From: an uncultured Anaerotruncus sp.
Lineage (GTDB): Bacteria; Bacillota; Clostridia; Oscillospirales; Ruminococcaceae
DNA length: 15,460 nt
Direction of reading: 5' to 3'
NCBI GenBank assembly: GCA_910586875.1
Contig: CAJUJI010000006.1
Coordinates: 1-15,460 of the forward strand
The notes beneath the pieces are model-generated. The model searched no databases and was not told where the DNA came from. It saw only the letters and a program-made list of their open reading frames with translations. Position numbers and translations under genes: made by a program. How positions within the stretch are numbered: the stretch's first letter is position 1; each line of letters starts with the position of its first letter. This document shows positions 6,522 to 15,200 of this stretch, piece after piece.

Positions 6522-7724
6522 ATGGTTTGCAGAAAATGCGGCAGCAACGTAAAAACAGACTTTAAATTTTGCCCGTATTGTGGGGAACGTGTTGTCAGTG
6601 ATTTTCATGGGCAGTATGAGGAAATGGAGCTGGATTTGGATGCCCATACCCCTTCAGAACCGTCCGCAGAAAGTTATTATGCGCCGCGCGCAGGGGAACA
6701 GGTGCCAGATTTTAGCCAGCCATCACAGCCGTTGACCCTCCATCCGGAGGATGAAATCAAGGATGAACAAGAGCCATTGCTTTATTATAGTGAACAACCT
6801 CAACAGGGATTGTTAGAGCAAGAGGAAGACGATTCAAAACTGCCAGAGAACGCCTACCCACAACAGTCATACTCAGAACAACCGGAGGACGATTTCCCGG
6901 AACTACCGGCGGACCCCTATCCGCAGCAGTCGTACCAAGAACAGCGGGAGGATGATTTCCCGGAACTGCCGGCGGACCCCTATCCGCAGCAGTCGTACCA
7001 AGAACAGCGGGAGGATGATTTCCCGGAACTGCCGGCGGACCCCTATCCGCAGCAGTCGTACCAAGAACAGCCGAAGGACAATTTCCCGGAACCGCCAGCG
7101 GATGCCTACCCATCGCAAGCCGATCAGGAGCAGCCGGAGGATGGTTATTCGCCACAGGAGAGACCCTATTTTGTGTATCACTCGGACGATCCGCCGGTGC
7201 GCAAGCCGCTGAGCCATTCGGAGCCTTGGATAAGCTGGGATGATGACGGACCAGAGGGCTGGGGACTTACAGGAGCGCAGACCCAACCGATTGAGCAGCC
7301 GGAAATGCAGGAGCGGTTTAGCACACAGCGGCCGGAACCGCCATCGGTGGGCGGTTATCGGGAGGCTCCGCGTCCGTCTGAGCAACGTCCTATGCGTCGT
7401 CCACCGGCGAATGTCCGGCAGCGCTGGGAGGAGCCAAACCCGCTTCCGCGTTGGGATGAGCTGGAGCCGGAGCAGACCCCCAGGCGCGCAGTGCAGGCCC
7501 AGACGAAAAAAACAAGGCCGGAGGGCCCCAATTTGGCGGTGCGCATTTTGGTTATTTTGTTGGTGATTGCGGCGGCTTTGGGCGTTTCGATCGGTAGTTA
7601 CCGTCTGTTGACAGGAAAATTGCCGTTACCGGATCTTTTATCACTCATGCAGGCTGGACAGGAGCCATCTACTGCGCAAAGCAGTGCATCGGTAAATTCG
7701 GATGTTGCAGAGATGTTCCTTTAA
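6522..7724 (+). CDS. Zinc-ribbon, proline/glutamine-rich membrane protein of unknown function
   Basis: I do not recognise this 400-residue protein beyond its domains. It opens with a zinc ribbon, CRKC at 3-6 and CPYC at 17-20 (C-x2-C-x10-C-x2-C), which fixes the start at 6522 although the ribosome site (AGGGTGG, about 12 nt upstream) is weak. Residues about 30-245 are acidic, rich in Pro, Gln, Glu, Asp and Tyr, and probably disordered. They include five 21-residue repeats (101-205) with the core DDFPELPADPYPQQSYQEQ. Residues about 275-336 become basic and Arg/Pro-rich. One hydrophobic helix, LAVRILVILLVIAAALGVSI (338-357), extends to about 362 and is followed by a tail of about 38 residues. 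The positive charges before the helix suggest the N-terminus is in the cytosol and the short tail outside. Zinc-ribbon proteins of this layout are common in Clostridia and may be scaffolds or sensors; that is inference. A terminator follows the gene. Confidence 0.85.
   Translation: MVCRKCGSNVKTDFKFCPYCGERVVSDFHGQYEEMELDLDAHTPSEPSAESYYAPRAGEQVPDFSQPSQPLTLHPEDEIKDEQEPLLYYSEQPQQGLLEQEEDDSKLPENAYPQQSYSEQPEDDFPELPADPYPQQSYQEQREDDFPELPADPYPQQSYQEQREDDFPELPADPYPQQSYQEQPKDNFPEPPADAYPSQADQEQPEDGYSPQERPYFVYHSDDPPVRKPLSHSEPWISWDDDGPEGWGLTGAQTQPIEQPEMQERFSTQRPEPPSVGGYREAPRPSEQRPMRRPPANVRQRWEEPNPLPRWDELEPEQTPRRAVQAQTKKTRPEGPNLAVRILVILLVIAAALGVSIGSYRLLTGKLPLPDLLSLMQAGQEPSTAQSSASVNSDVAEMFL
6822..7136 (+). 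repeat. In-frame 63-bp tandem repeat array (five units)
   Basis: Five head-to-tail units of 63 bp (21 codons) start at 6822, 6885, 6948, 7011 and 7074. The middle three are almost identical: units 2 and 3 differ at two silent positions (GAC/GAT and CTA/CTG), and units 3 and 4 differ at one base, which changes Arg to Pro. The first and last units have diverged strongly. Because 63 is a multiple of three, gain or loss of a unit would keep the frame open. The near-identity of the centre points to recent duplication or ongoing homogenisation. Confidence 0.95.
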
Positions 7725-7741
7725 GGGCATGTTTTTTGTGT

Positions 7742-7781
7742 GCAGGCGGGGCCTTTTGCTTCGCCTGCTCTGTTTGTTTGT
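7742..7781 (+). terminator. Rho-independent terminator after the zinc-ribbon gene
   Basis: An 11-bp stem pairs GCAGGCGGGGC (7742-7752) with GCTTCGCCTGC (7758-7768), including two G-U pairs, around the loop CTTTT. The T-rich tail TCTGTTTGTTTGT follows (7769-7781). It lies 17 nt after the stop of the zinc-ribbon gene and separates it from mnmA. A promoter for mnmA would have to fit in the remaining 40 nt or overlap the terminator; I could not identify one. Confidence 0.75.
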
Positions 7782-7821
7782 GGATAAATGGTAAGAGAGA
7801 AAATGATAGAAAGGAATCGGC

Positions 7822-8859
7822 ATGAAGAAGGTTTTAGTTGCAATGAGCGGCGGGGTGGACAGCTCGGTAGCGGCGCTACTGCTCCAAAGGCAGGGATATG
7901 AAGTGGCCGGTGCCACGTTTGAACTGTTCGATGGCTGCCCCGAGAAAAATGTGGAGGACGCGCGTGCAATCTGCCAACAGCTGAACATTCCGCATTATGT
8001 GCTGGACTACCGCACACAATTTGCCTCGCAGGTCTTGGATTATTTTGTGGGGAGCTATCAGCGCGGCGAAACGCCAAATCCATGTATCGCCTGCAACCGG
8101 ACGATCAAATTCGGTGCGTTTTGCGAGGATGCACAGCGGTTGGGTTACACGCATATTTCAACGGGGCATTATGCAGGGGTGCGTTTTGATGCCATCAGCG
8201 GAGGCTATCAATTGGTGCGCAGCACCCAAGAGCGCAAAGACCAATCCTATGTGCTTTACCATCTAACTCAGCAGCAGCTGGGAATGCTGTTGCTGCCAAT
8301 TGATTGCTACACCAAGGAACAGGTGCGTGCATTCGCCGCAGATGCGGGTCTGCCGGTCAGCTCCAAATCGGATAGTCAGGATATCTGTTTTGTGCCGGAT
8401 GGTGACTATGTATCATTTATCACCCAATACACCAAACAAGCGCCGCAGGCTGGTGCTTACCTGGACGACGATGGACAGGTGTTAGGGCAACATAAAGGTG
8501 TGCTGCATTATACCATTGGGCAGAGCCGCGGATTGGGAATTGCGCTGGGAAAACGCCGGTATGTGAGCCACCTTGACCCGGTGCACAATACCGTGACCCT
8601 TTCGGATGAAGAACGGGTTTTTTCGGATACGCTGTATGCGGATGATTTATGCCTGATTGCAGGGGAAGGGTTGAAAGGCCCGCTGCACTGCCAGGCGAAA
8701 ATTCGCTATGCGCATCGTCCGGCTCCGGCCGTGGTCCGGCCTTTGGAGGATGGAAGGGTGGAGGTGCGCTTTGAAATGCCGCAGCGGGCGATAACCCGTG
8801 GCCAGGCGGTGGTATTTTACCAGGGAGAAGTGGTGCTGGGTGGTGCAACCATCTGTTAA
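7822..8859 (+). CDS. mnmA: tRNA-specific 2-thiouridylase MnmA
   Basis: Cytoplasmic enzyme that adenylates and then thiolates U34 in the anticodon of tRNAs for Lys, Glu and Gln, using sulfur relayed from a cysteine desulfurase. The protein has 345 residues, slightly shorter than E. coli MnmA. It has the ATP-binding PP-loop SGGVDSS (9-15), the first catalytic Cys91 in NPCIACNRTIKFG, the second Cys189 in SDSQDICFVPDGDY, and the central-domain motif HYTIGQSRGLGIA. The C-terminal part is a beta-barrel-like domain. AAAGGAA (7810-7816) lies 5 nt before the ATG. The next gene, addB, begins 41 nt after the stop with no terminator visible, so mnmA, addB and addA may share a transcript. No cysteine desulfurase gene is present in the window. 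Confidence 0.96.
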   Translation: MKKVLVAMSGGVDSSVAALLLQRQGYEVAGATFELFDGCPEKNVEDARAICQQLNIPHYVLDYRTQFASQVLDYFVGSYQRGETPNPCIACNRTIKFGAFCEDAQRLGYTHISTGHYAGVRFDAISGGYQLVRSTQERKDQSYVLYHLTQQQLGMLLLPIDCYTKEQVRAFAADAGLPVSSKSDSQDICFVPDGDYVSFITQYTKQAPQAGAYLDDDGQVLGQHKGVLHYTIGQSRGLGIALGKRRYVSHLDPVHNTVTLSDEERVFSDTLYADDLCLIAGEGLKGPLHCQAKIRYAHRPAPAVVRPLEDGRVEVRFEMPQRAITRGQAVVFYQGEVVLGGATIC

Positions 8860-8900
8860 AGCGCCTTTGCAGTCGGGGGAAAAGAAAGGAGACAGCGCTC

Positions 8901-11900
8901 ATGCTGCATTTGATCTTAGGAATTGCTGGTACTGGAAAAACGACGCAGCTTCATGAGAAAATACAGGCTTGTGTAGAAAATGGCGGCAAGGCCATTCTGA
9001 TTGTACCAGAGCAATACTCCTTTGAAAGCGAGAAGGCGCTTTACCGGCGGCTGGGCGCACAGCGAGCGCTGGCGGTGGAGGTTCTCAGCTTTACACGCCT
9101 GTGTGACCGCATCTTTCGGGAACTGGGAGGGTTAGCTGGTGTCTATATGGACGACACCGCAAAATATCTGCTGATGAGCGTTGCGCTGGGAGAGCTGGGA
9201 GGCGGTCTGCACGCCTACCGCAAAAATAGCGGCAGTGCGGCGTTTGTTTCCTCAATGTGCGAGACGGTGAGCGAGCTGAAAACCGCAGGTGCATCACCCG
9301 AACTGCTGCGTCAGGCGGCCAAACAGACCAGTGACAGCGGCTTTGCAGATAAATTGGAGGACATCGCACTCATCTTTGAAACCTATCAGGCGATCATTGA
9401 TCGTGGGTATAGCGACCCGGATGACAGCCTTGCACGGGCGTGCAAAAAGCTGGAGGGCGCACCCTTCTTCTCGGAATACGAGGTGTTTATAGATGGCTTT
9501 ATGGCATTCATGGGCGGCGAGTGGAAGCTGTTGGAGCAAATTTTGGCGCAGAGTTCGCATGTGTGGGTGACGCTGACCTGTCAATCGCTGGCGGAGAACA
9601 GTAAAACAGGCGTATTTTCTGCACCTACCCGAACAGCAAACCGTTTGGTTGAGCTAGCGCGGCGCGCGGGCAGCCATGTTGCTGCGCCAGTGGTGCTGCA
9701 ACAGCCCTACCGCTTTCAAAATCCCGCACTGGCACATCTTGCACAGGATTTTCCAAAGCTGCGCCATATCGCCTATGAGCAGGAGACGCAAGGGGTGGCG
9801 TGCATTCAGTGTGAGGATCCCTATGATGAGCTGGAATATATCGCCGCCCAAATTTCTGCACTGGTGCGGCAGGGCTGGCGCTATCGGGATTTTGCGTTGA
9901 TTGGCCGAAGCCTGGAGCGTTATTTGGTGCCGCTCCAAACGGTATTTGCCCGCTATGATATTCCGTTTTTTACCGACCTGCGCGCGGATGTACAGGTCTA
10001 TCCATTGGTTAGTGGGCTGCTGGCGGCATTAGAGGCGGTGCGCAGCGGCTTTGACACAACGCAGATGCTGATGCTGGCGAAAAATTGTATCACAGGTATC
10101 GACCGGATAGAAGCGGCGATGCTGGAAAATTATGTATTTGTATGGGGCGTCTCCGGCAAAGGGTGGACACAGGAATTTGTCAACCATCCAGAAGGGATGG
10201 TGGAGCAGTTTACCGCACAGCAGACCGAGAAGCTCGCACAGATTAATGCGGTGCGGACTAAGCTGGTGCAACCGTTGGAGCGGCTGAAAAACGGTCTGCG
10301 GAACTGCGACGGCAAGGGCTTTGCGCTGGCGATCTTTCAATATTTGGAACAGTGCGGCGCGGCGGAAAACCTGCAAGCAAGCGCCCAGGAGATGCCTGAT
10401 GAGCTGGCAAAGCCATTTTTGGAGACCGGCGCGCAGGTATGGGACCTGTTGATAGGACTGCTGGATGTATTCGGAGGGGCGCTTGCAGGGGTGCGCCAGC
10501 CGTTGCAACGGCTGATTGACCTGTTTCGGCTGAGCGTTGCGACAGCGGATATTGGAGAGTTGCCGCAGACGCTGGATCAGGTGATTGTAGGCACCGCTGA
10601 CCGCATCCGTCCCAACGAGCCACGCGGCGTATTTGTGATCGGACTGAATGAGGGAGAATTTCCTCTTTGGGGCAGCACTGGCGGCATTTTTTCCGCAATC
10701 GAACGCGACCGGCTGAAAGAACAAGGGGTAGATCTGCTGCGCACACCGGAGCAATCCGCGTTGTTCGAGCGGTATTTTGTTTACTTTGCGTTGACCCAGT
10801 CCTCCGAGCGGCTTTGGATGAGCTATCCGCAGAAGACAACCGCCGGGGCTGCACTGGCGCCCTCCTCTGCGATGGAGCAGGCGGCGTTTATTTTGGGAAT
10901 CGATACCAGCAGCACGGCAAGCTTACCTGCGCTAGAGCGGGTGAGCAATCGCAAAACCGCATTCGATCTGCTGACCCGTGGCTGGCGGGACTCCAGCAAA
11001 ACACAGGCGGTTTTGCGCGCTTATTTTGCCCAAACAAGTCCGCAATGGATGGAGCAGCTGGAAACCTTCTGTGGGGTGCGCTCCTTCCGGCTGCGGGACC
11101 GCCAGAACGCCCGCGCGCTATTTGGAGGACAGATGCGCATTTCTCCTTCGCGGGTGGAGGAGTATTATAATTGCCCGTTCTCCTATTTCTGTCGCAGTGG
11201 ACTAAAGCTAAAACCGCGCCGCCGTGCGGAGTTTAACCCGATGGAGTCCGGCTCGATCATCCATCTGGTGCTGGAAAAGGTGGTGCGCCAATACGGTGGC
11301 AAAGGGTTGGCCGCGGTACCAGACGAGCAGCTACGTGCGGAAATTTCCCACATTATCCAGCAGGACCTTTCTGCCAAAATTACCGATTTTGAGGGGATGC
11401 CCGCCCGTTTCAAATTCCTGTTTGGGCGGCTGGTGAATACGACCTTTCGCCTGGTGCGGCGGCTAGCGCTGGAATTTGCCCAAAGCGAGTTCGAGCCGGT
11501 CGCATTTGAGCTTCCCATTGAGATGGACGCACAGGTGCAGCCGCTCGAGCTATATGCGGCCAATGGCACCCGTGTCATTGTGGAAGGGGTGGTTGACAGG
11601 GTGGATGTGCTCAATAGAGGTGGCCAGCGTTTTGTTCGGGTGGTGGACTATAAATCTGGGCGCAAGCTGTTTAACCTGTCGGATGTGTACTATGGGCTGA
11701 ATTTACAGATGCTAATTTATCTGTTTTCCATCTGTGAAATGCCCGCTCCACCCGACCGGATTCCGGCGGGGGTGCTGTATATGCCCGCCAAAGATAGTAT
11801 AATCTCGGCCGAGCGCAGCGCTTCGGAGGATGAAATTTATAAGGAACAGCTAAAAAAGCTGAAGATGAACGGAATTTTGCTGGAGGATTACGAGGTGCTT

Positions 11901-12227
11901 TCTGCAATGGAGCCAGGGCTAGCAGGGGTATTTATTCCGGTCAAAACCAAAAAGGATGGGAGCTTTTCGGCGGCGAGCTCGCTGGCAACACTGGCGCAGA
12001 TGGGATATATTCAGCGCAAGGTGGAACAGCTATTGACAGGGCTTGCGGACGCGCTGTATGAGGGGCGGATTGATGCTGTACCAGCGGAGCATCAGGGGAT
12101 GGGTCCTTGCGGCTGGTGCGACTATCACAGCATTTGTACCCATGAGGATGATGATACCGTGCGCAAGCTGGCGGAGCTGAGCCGTGAGGAAGCGCTTGAG
12201 CGGATGAAGGAGGAGGACAATGACTGA
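8901..12227 (+). CDS. addB: ATP-dependent helicase/nuclease subunit B AddB
   Basis: Subunit of the AddAB helicase-nuclease that resects double-strand breaks and loads the RecA pathway, the Gram-positive counterpart of RecBCD. The protein has 1108 residues, close to the family's usual 1150. A Walker A motif GIAGTGKT lies at 7-14. The C-terminal nuclease domain holds VVDRVD near 904-909 and Asp916 and Lys918 in VVDYKSG, the PD-(D/E)xK core. The 4Fe-4S ligands that staple this domain are Cys758 in YYNCPFSYF and Cys1070, Cys1073 and Cys1079 (C-x2-C-x5-C), the same layout as B. subtilis AddB. In that family AddB is not a functional helicase motor but helps recognise the Chi sequence and cuts one strand. 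AAAGGAG (8885-8891) lies 9 nt before the ATG. The 3' end overlaps addA by 8 nt. Confidence 0.97.
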   Translation: MLHLILGIAGTGKTTQLHEKIQACVENGGKAILIVPEQYSFESEKALYRRLGAQRALAVEVLSFTRLCDRIFRELGGLAGVYMDDTAKYLLMSVALGELGGGLHAYRKNSGSAAFVSSMCETVSELKTAGASPELLRQAAKQTSDSGFADKLEDIALIFETYQAIIDRGYSDPDDSLARACKKLEGAPFFSEYEVFIDGFMAFMGGEWKLLEQILAQSSHVWVTLTCQSLAENSKTGVFSAPTRTANRLVELARRAGSHVAAPVVLQQPYRFQNPALAHLAQDFPKLRHIAYEQETQGVACIQCEDPYDELEYIAAQISALVRQGWRYRDFALIGRSLERYLVPLQTVFARYDIPFFTDLRADVQVYPLVSGLLAALEAVRSGFDTTQMLMLAKNCITGIDRIEAAMLENYVFVWGVSGKGWTQEFVNHPEGMVEQFTAQQTEKLAQINAVRTKLVQPLERLKNGLRNCDGKGFALAIFQYLEQCGAAENLQASAQEMPDELAKPFLETGAQVWDLLIGLLDVFGGALAGVRQPLQRLIDLFRLSVATADIGELPQTLDQVIVGTADRIRPNEPRGVFVIGLNEGEFPLWGSTGGIFSAIERDRLKEQGVDLLRTPEQSALFERYFVYFALTQSSERLWMSYPQKTTAGAALAPSSAMEQAAFILGIDTSSTASLPALERVSNRKTAFDLLTRGWRDSSKTQAVLRAYFAQTSPQWMEQLETFCGVRSFRLRDRQNARALFGGQMRISPSRVEEYYNCPFSYFCRSGLKLKPRRRAEFNPMESGSIIHLVLEKVVRQYGGKGLAAVPDEQLRAEISHIIQQDLSAKITDFEGMPARFKFLFGRLVNTTFRLVRRLALEFAQSEFEPVAFELPIEMDAQVQPLELYAANGTRVIVEGVVDRVDVLNRGGQRFVRVVDYKSGRKLFNLSDVYYGLNLQMLIYLFSICEMPAPPDRIPAGVLYMPAKDSIISAERSASEDEIYKEQLKKLKMNGILLEDYEVLSAMEPGLAGVFIPVKTKKDGSFSAASSLATLAQMGYIQRKVEQLLTGLADALYEGRIDAVPAEHQGMGPCGWCDYHSICTHEDDDTVRKLAELSREEALERMKEEDND

Positions 12228-15200
12228 GCATCAATGGACACCGCAACAGGCGGATGCAATTCGAGCGCGCGGTGGTACGGTGCTGGTGTCGGCAGCGGCA
12301 GGCAGTGGCAAAACCGCTGTGTTGGTTGAGCGGGTGGTCGGACGCATTTTGGACAAAGAACAGCCGGTGGATGCGGACCGTTTGCTGGTTGTGACCTTTT
12401 CCAATGCGGCAGCGCTCGAGATGAAACAGCGCATTATTGCGCGGATTGGGGAGCTGTTGGCGGCACAGCCGGAGAACGAATGGCTTCAACGGCAGCAGCT
12501 CCTTTTGGGCCGTGCGCAGATCAGCACCATCCATTCGTTTTGCCAGGAGCTTATCCGCAGCAACTTCCAAAAGCTGGGGATTGTTTCAAATATACGGGTG
12601 GCGGATGAGAAGGAATTGGAGTTGCTCCGGCTGGATTGTGCCGGACAGGTGGTGGAGCAGTTCCATCAGGATGGGATGGATGGCGCGTTCACACAACTGG
12701 TTGAGCTGCTTAGTGCAGGAAGGGATGACCGGCAGGTGTTTGCAACACTGTTCAAGCTGTATGATTTTCTGCGGGCGCACCCATTTTACCATAGCTGGTT
12801 GGAGCACAAGCTGAGCTTTTATGATGTAGATATTCCGGTAGAGCAGTCGGTCTGGGGCAAGAGCATCCTGCAATATGCCGCAGATGCGGTGGAACATGCG
12901 TTGGAGCTGAACGGGCAGGCGCTTTCGATAATCAATGCAGATGATGCGATGACAAACGCCTATTTTGAAGGTTACATGGGTGACCGCGTCCGGCTGGAAC
13001 AGCTGTTGGAAGCGGTGTGGCAGGGAAATTGGAACCGCATTTGCCAACGGCTGGACACCTTTGTTTTTGTGAAGTTGCGTGCATTGCGAGGAGAGGACCC
13101 CAAAAAAGACCAGGTGAAGGCGCTGCGCGAAGGGGTGAAATCCATCATCAGCGGGCTGCGCGACAATCAGTTTTGTGCAACTGCTGCCGAGTTTGCGGAG
13201 GATATCGTATGCTTAAAACCGCTGGTGGCGGTATTGTTTGAGCTGGTAAAGGCGTTCGACCGGCTGTTTTCCGAAACAAAGCAGCAGCGCGGGATCATGG
13301 ATTTTTCGGATATGGAGCATTATGCGATTGGGCTGCTGGTTAGCCAGGCGGGTGCGGGCTATCAGAAAACCGAACTGGCCGAGGCAATTTCGCAACAGTA
13401 CGATGAAATTTTGGTGGATGAGTTTCAGGATACCAACGCTGCACAGGAGATTATCTTCCGCGCAGTTTCGCGCAGAGAAAACAATCTGTTCATGGTGGGG
13501 GATGTCAAGCAGAGCATCTACCGGTTCCGTCAGGCGATGCCCGAGCTGTTTTTGCACAAGAAAAAGGTATATGCGCCGTTTGACGGAGAAACCTTTCCGG
13601 CGAAGATTATATTGGGCAAGAATTTCCGCAGTGCGCCAGAGATTACCGGCAGTATCAACGACTGGTTTCGGATGCTGATGAGTGAAAAGCTGGGTGAAAT
13701 CACATACGATGAGGAGGAGGCGCTGGTAGCGGGCGGGGAGTTCCCACAAGGAAATACCGCTGGCTGTGAGCTGGCGTTGCTGGACCTTTCGGAGTATGTG
13801 GGCGAGCGGGACCGCAATCGGGTGGAGGCGGATTATGTGGCGCAACAGATTGCGGGACTGCTGGAATCCGGCGCATTTGTATCAGACAAGGGGGTTCTGC
13901 GCAAAATTACGCCAGGAGATATTTGTATTCTAATGCGTTCCCCCTCCAATAAAGCGCAGGTGTATTTGGATGCGTTGACAGCGCTCTCGGTGCCGGTTTG
14001 GGCCGAGCCGAAAAGCAGCTATCTTGCCACGCGGGAGGTCGCGCCCGTGCTGGCGCTGCTGCGGGTGGTGGAAAATCCGCTGCTGGATATTGACCTTGCC
14101 TCCGCAATGATGTCGGCGCTGTTCGGCTTTAGCGCTGATGAGATGGCGCAGGTGCGCATTGCCGCACGCAGGGAGCCGCTTTATCTGGCGGCGCAGCAGC
14201 TTGCGGTACAGGGCAACCAGCATTGCGCTGAGATGTTAAAAACAATCGCACATCTGCGGCGGTTGGCTGCAAACGCGACCGCTGATCAGGTCATCCGTGA
14301 AATTTATGAGTGCACCGATTATCTGGGCAAGGTGCAGGTGATGCGCATGGGACAGACGCGGCGCGCAAACCTGCTGCTGTTGGTGCAGTATGCCTGCGAC
14401 TATCACGCCGGCGGTTACAAGGGATTGGCGGGCTTTTTGGGCTTTTTGGACCGTCTGATTGAGCGCGGCGGCGATCTGGCACCTGCCTCTGGGCTGTCCG
14501 AGCGAGCGGACGTGGTGCGGGTTATGAGTATCCACCGCTCAAAGGGTTTGGAGTTTCCGGTGGTGTTCTTGTGCGATTGTGCAAAGCCGTTTAATAAGGA
14601 GGATTTGCGCAGCAATACCTTGCTGCATTCCGAGCTGGGGTTTGCCTGCGTGCGGCGGGACCTCGAGCGTATGCAGCAGTTTACCACCGTTCCAATGCAG
14701 GCGCTTCGGCTGGAGATTGAGCGCTCGATGCTTTCGGAGGAACTGCGGGTGCTGTATGTGGCACTGACCAGGGCCAAGGAGCGGTTATACATCACAGGAA
14801 TTTCGATGAATGCTAATATGACGAAAAATGCGCCGGAAAAATTGGCGGGAATGGTCAAACAGGTGGAGGCGGACGGTCGTCTGTCCGCTTATTCGGTGCG
14901 GGGGGCAGGCTCCTATATGGACTGGCTGCTAATGGCAGCGGTACATCATCCCGATCTTGCGCCGCTGATGGAGGAATTGGGCATTGAATCAAAGGTGGTT
15001 GCTGCACAGGCGCCGCTGCGCTTCACGCTGGTTCCGGTGATCGACGATCTTCAACGTGAGCAAGTGCAGGAGATCGCTGCCCTGGCAGAGCCGGACGCGC
15101 AGCTATTGACACAGCTAAAGCGACAGATGGATTTTTCCTATCCATATCTGGCGCAAACTCGCATTCCTACCAAAATGGCGGTTTCCCAGATTGCCAAAGG

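Noticed and set aside
6822..7136. CRISPR-like array
   Set aside because: The repeats are directly adjacent without spacers, are in frame within a gene and encode a regular 21-residue unit.
6903..7385. Long minus-strand frames, rich in Leu/Arg or Pro, opposite the zinc-ribbon gene
   Set aside because: They are antisense images of the 63-bp repeat array and surrounding low-complexity codons, with no ribosome site or domain.
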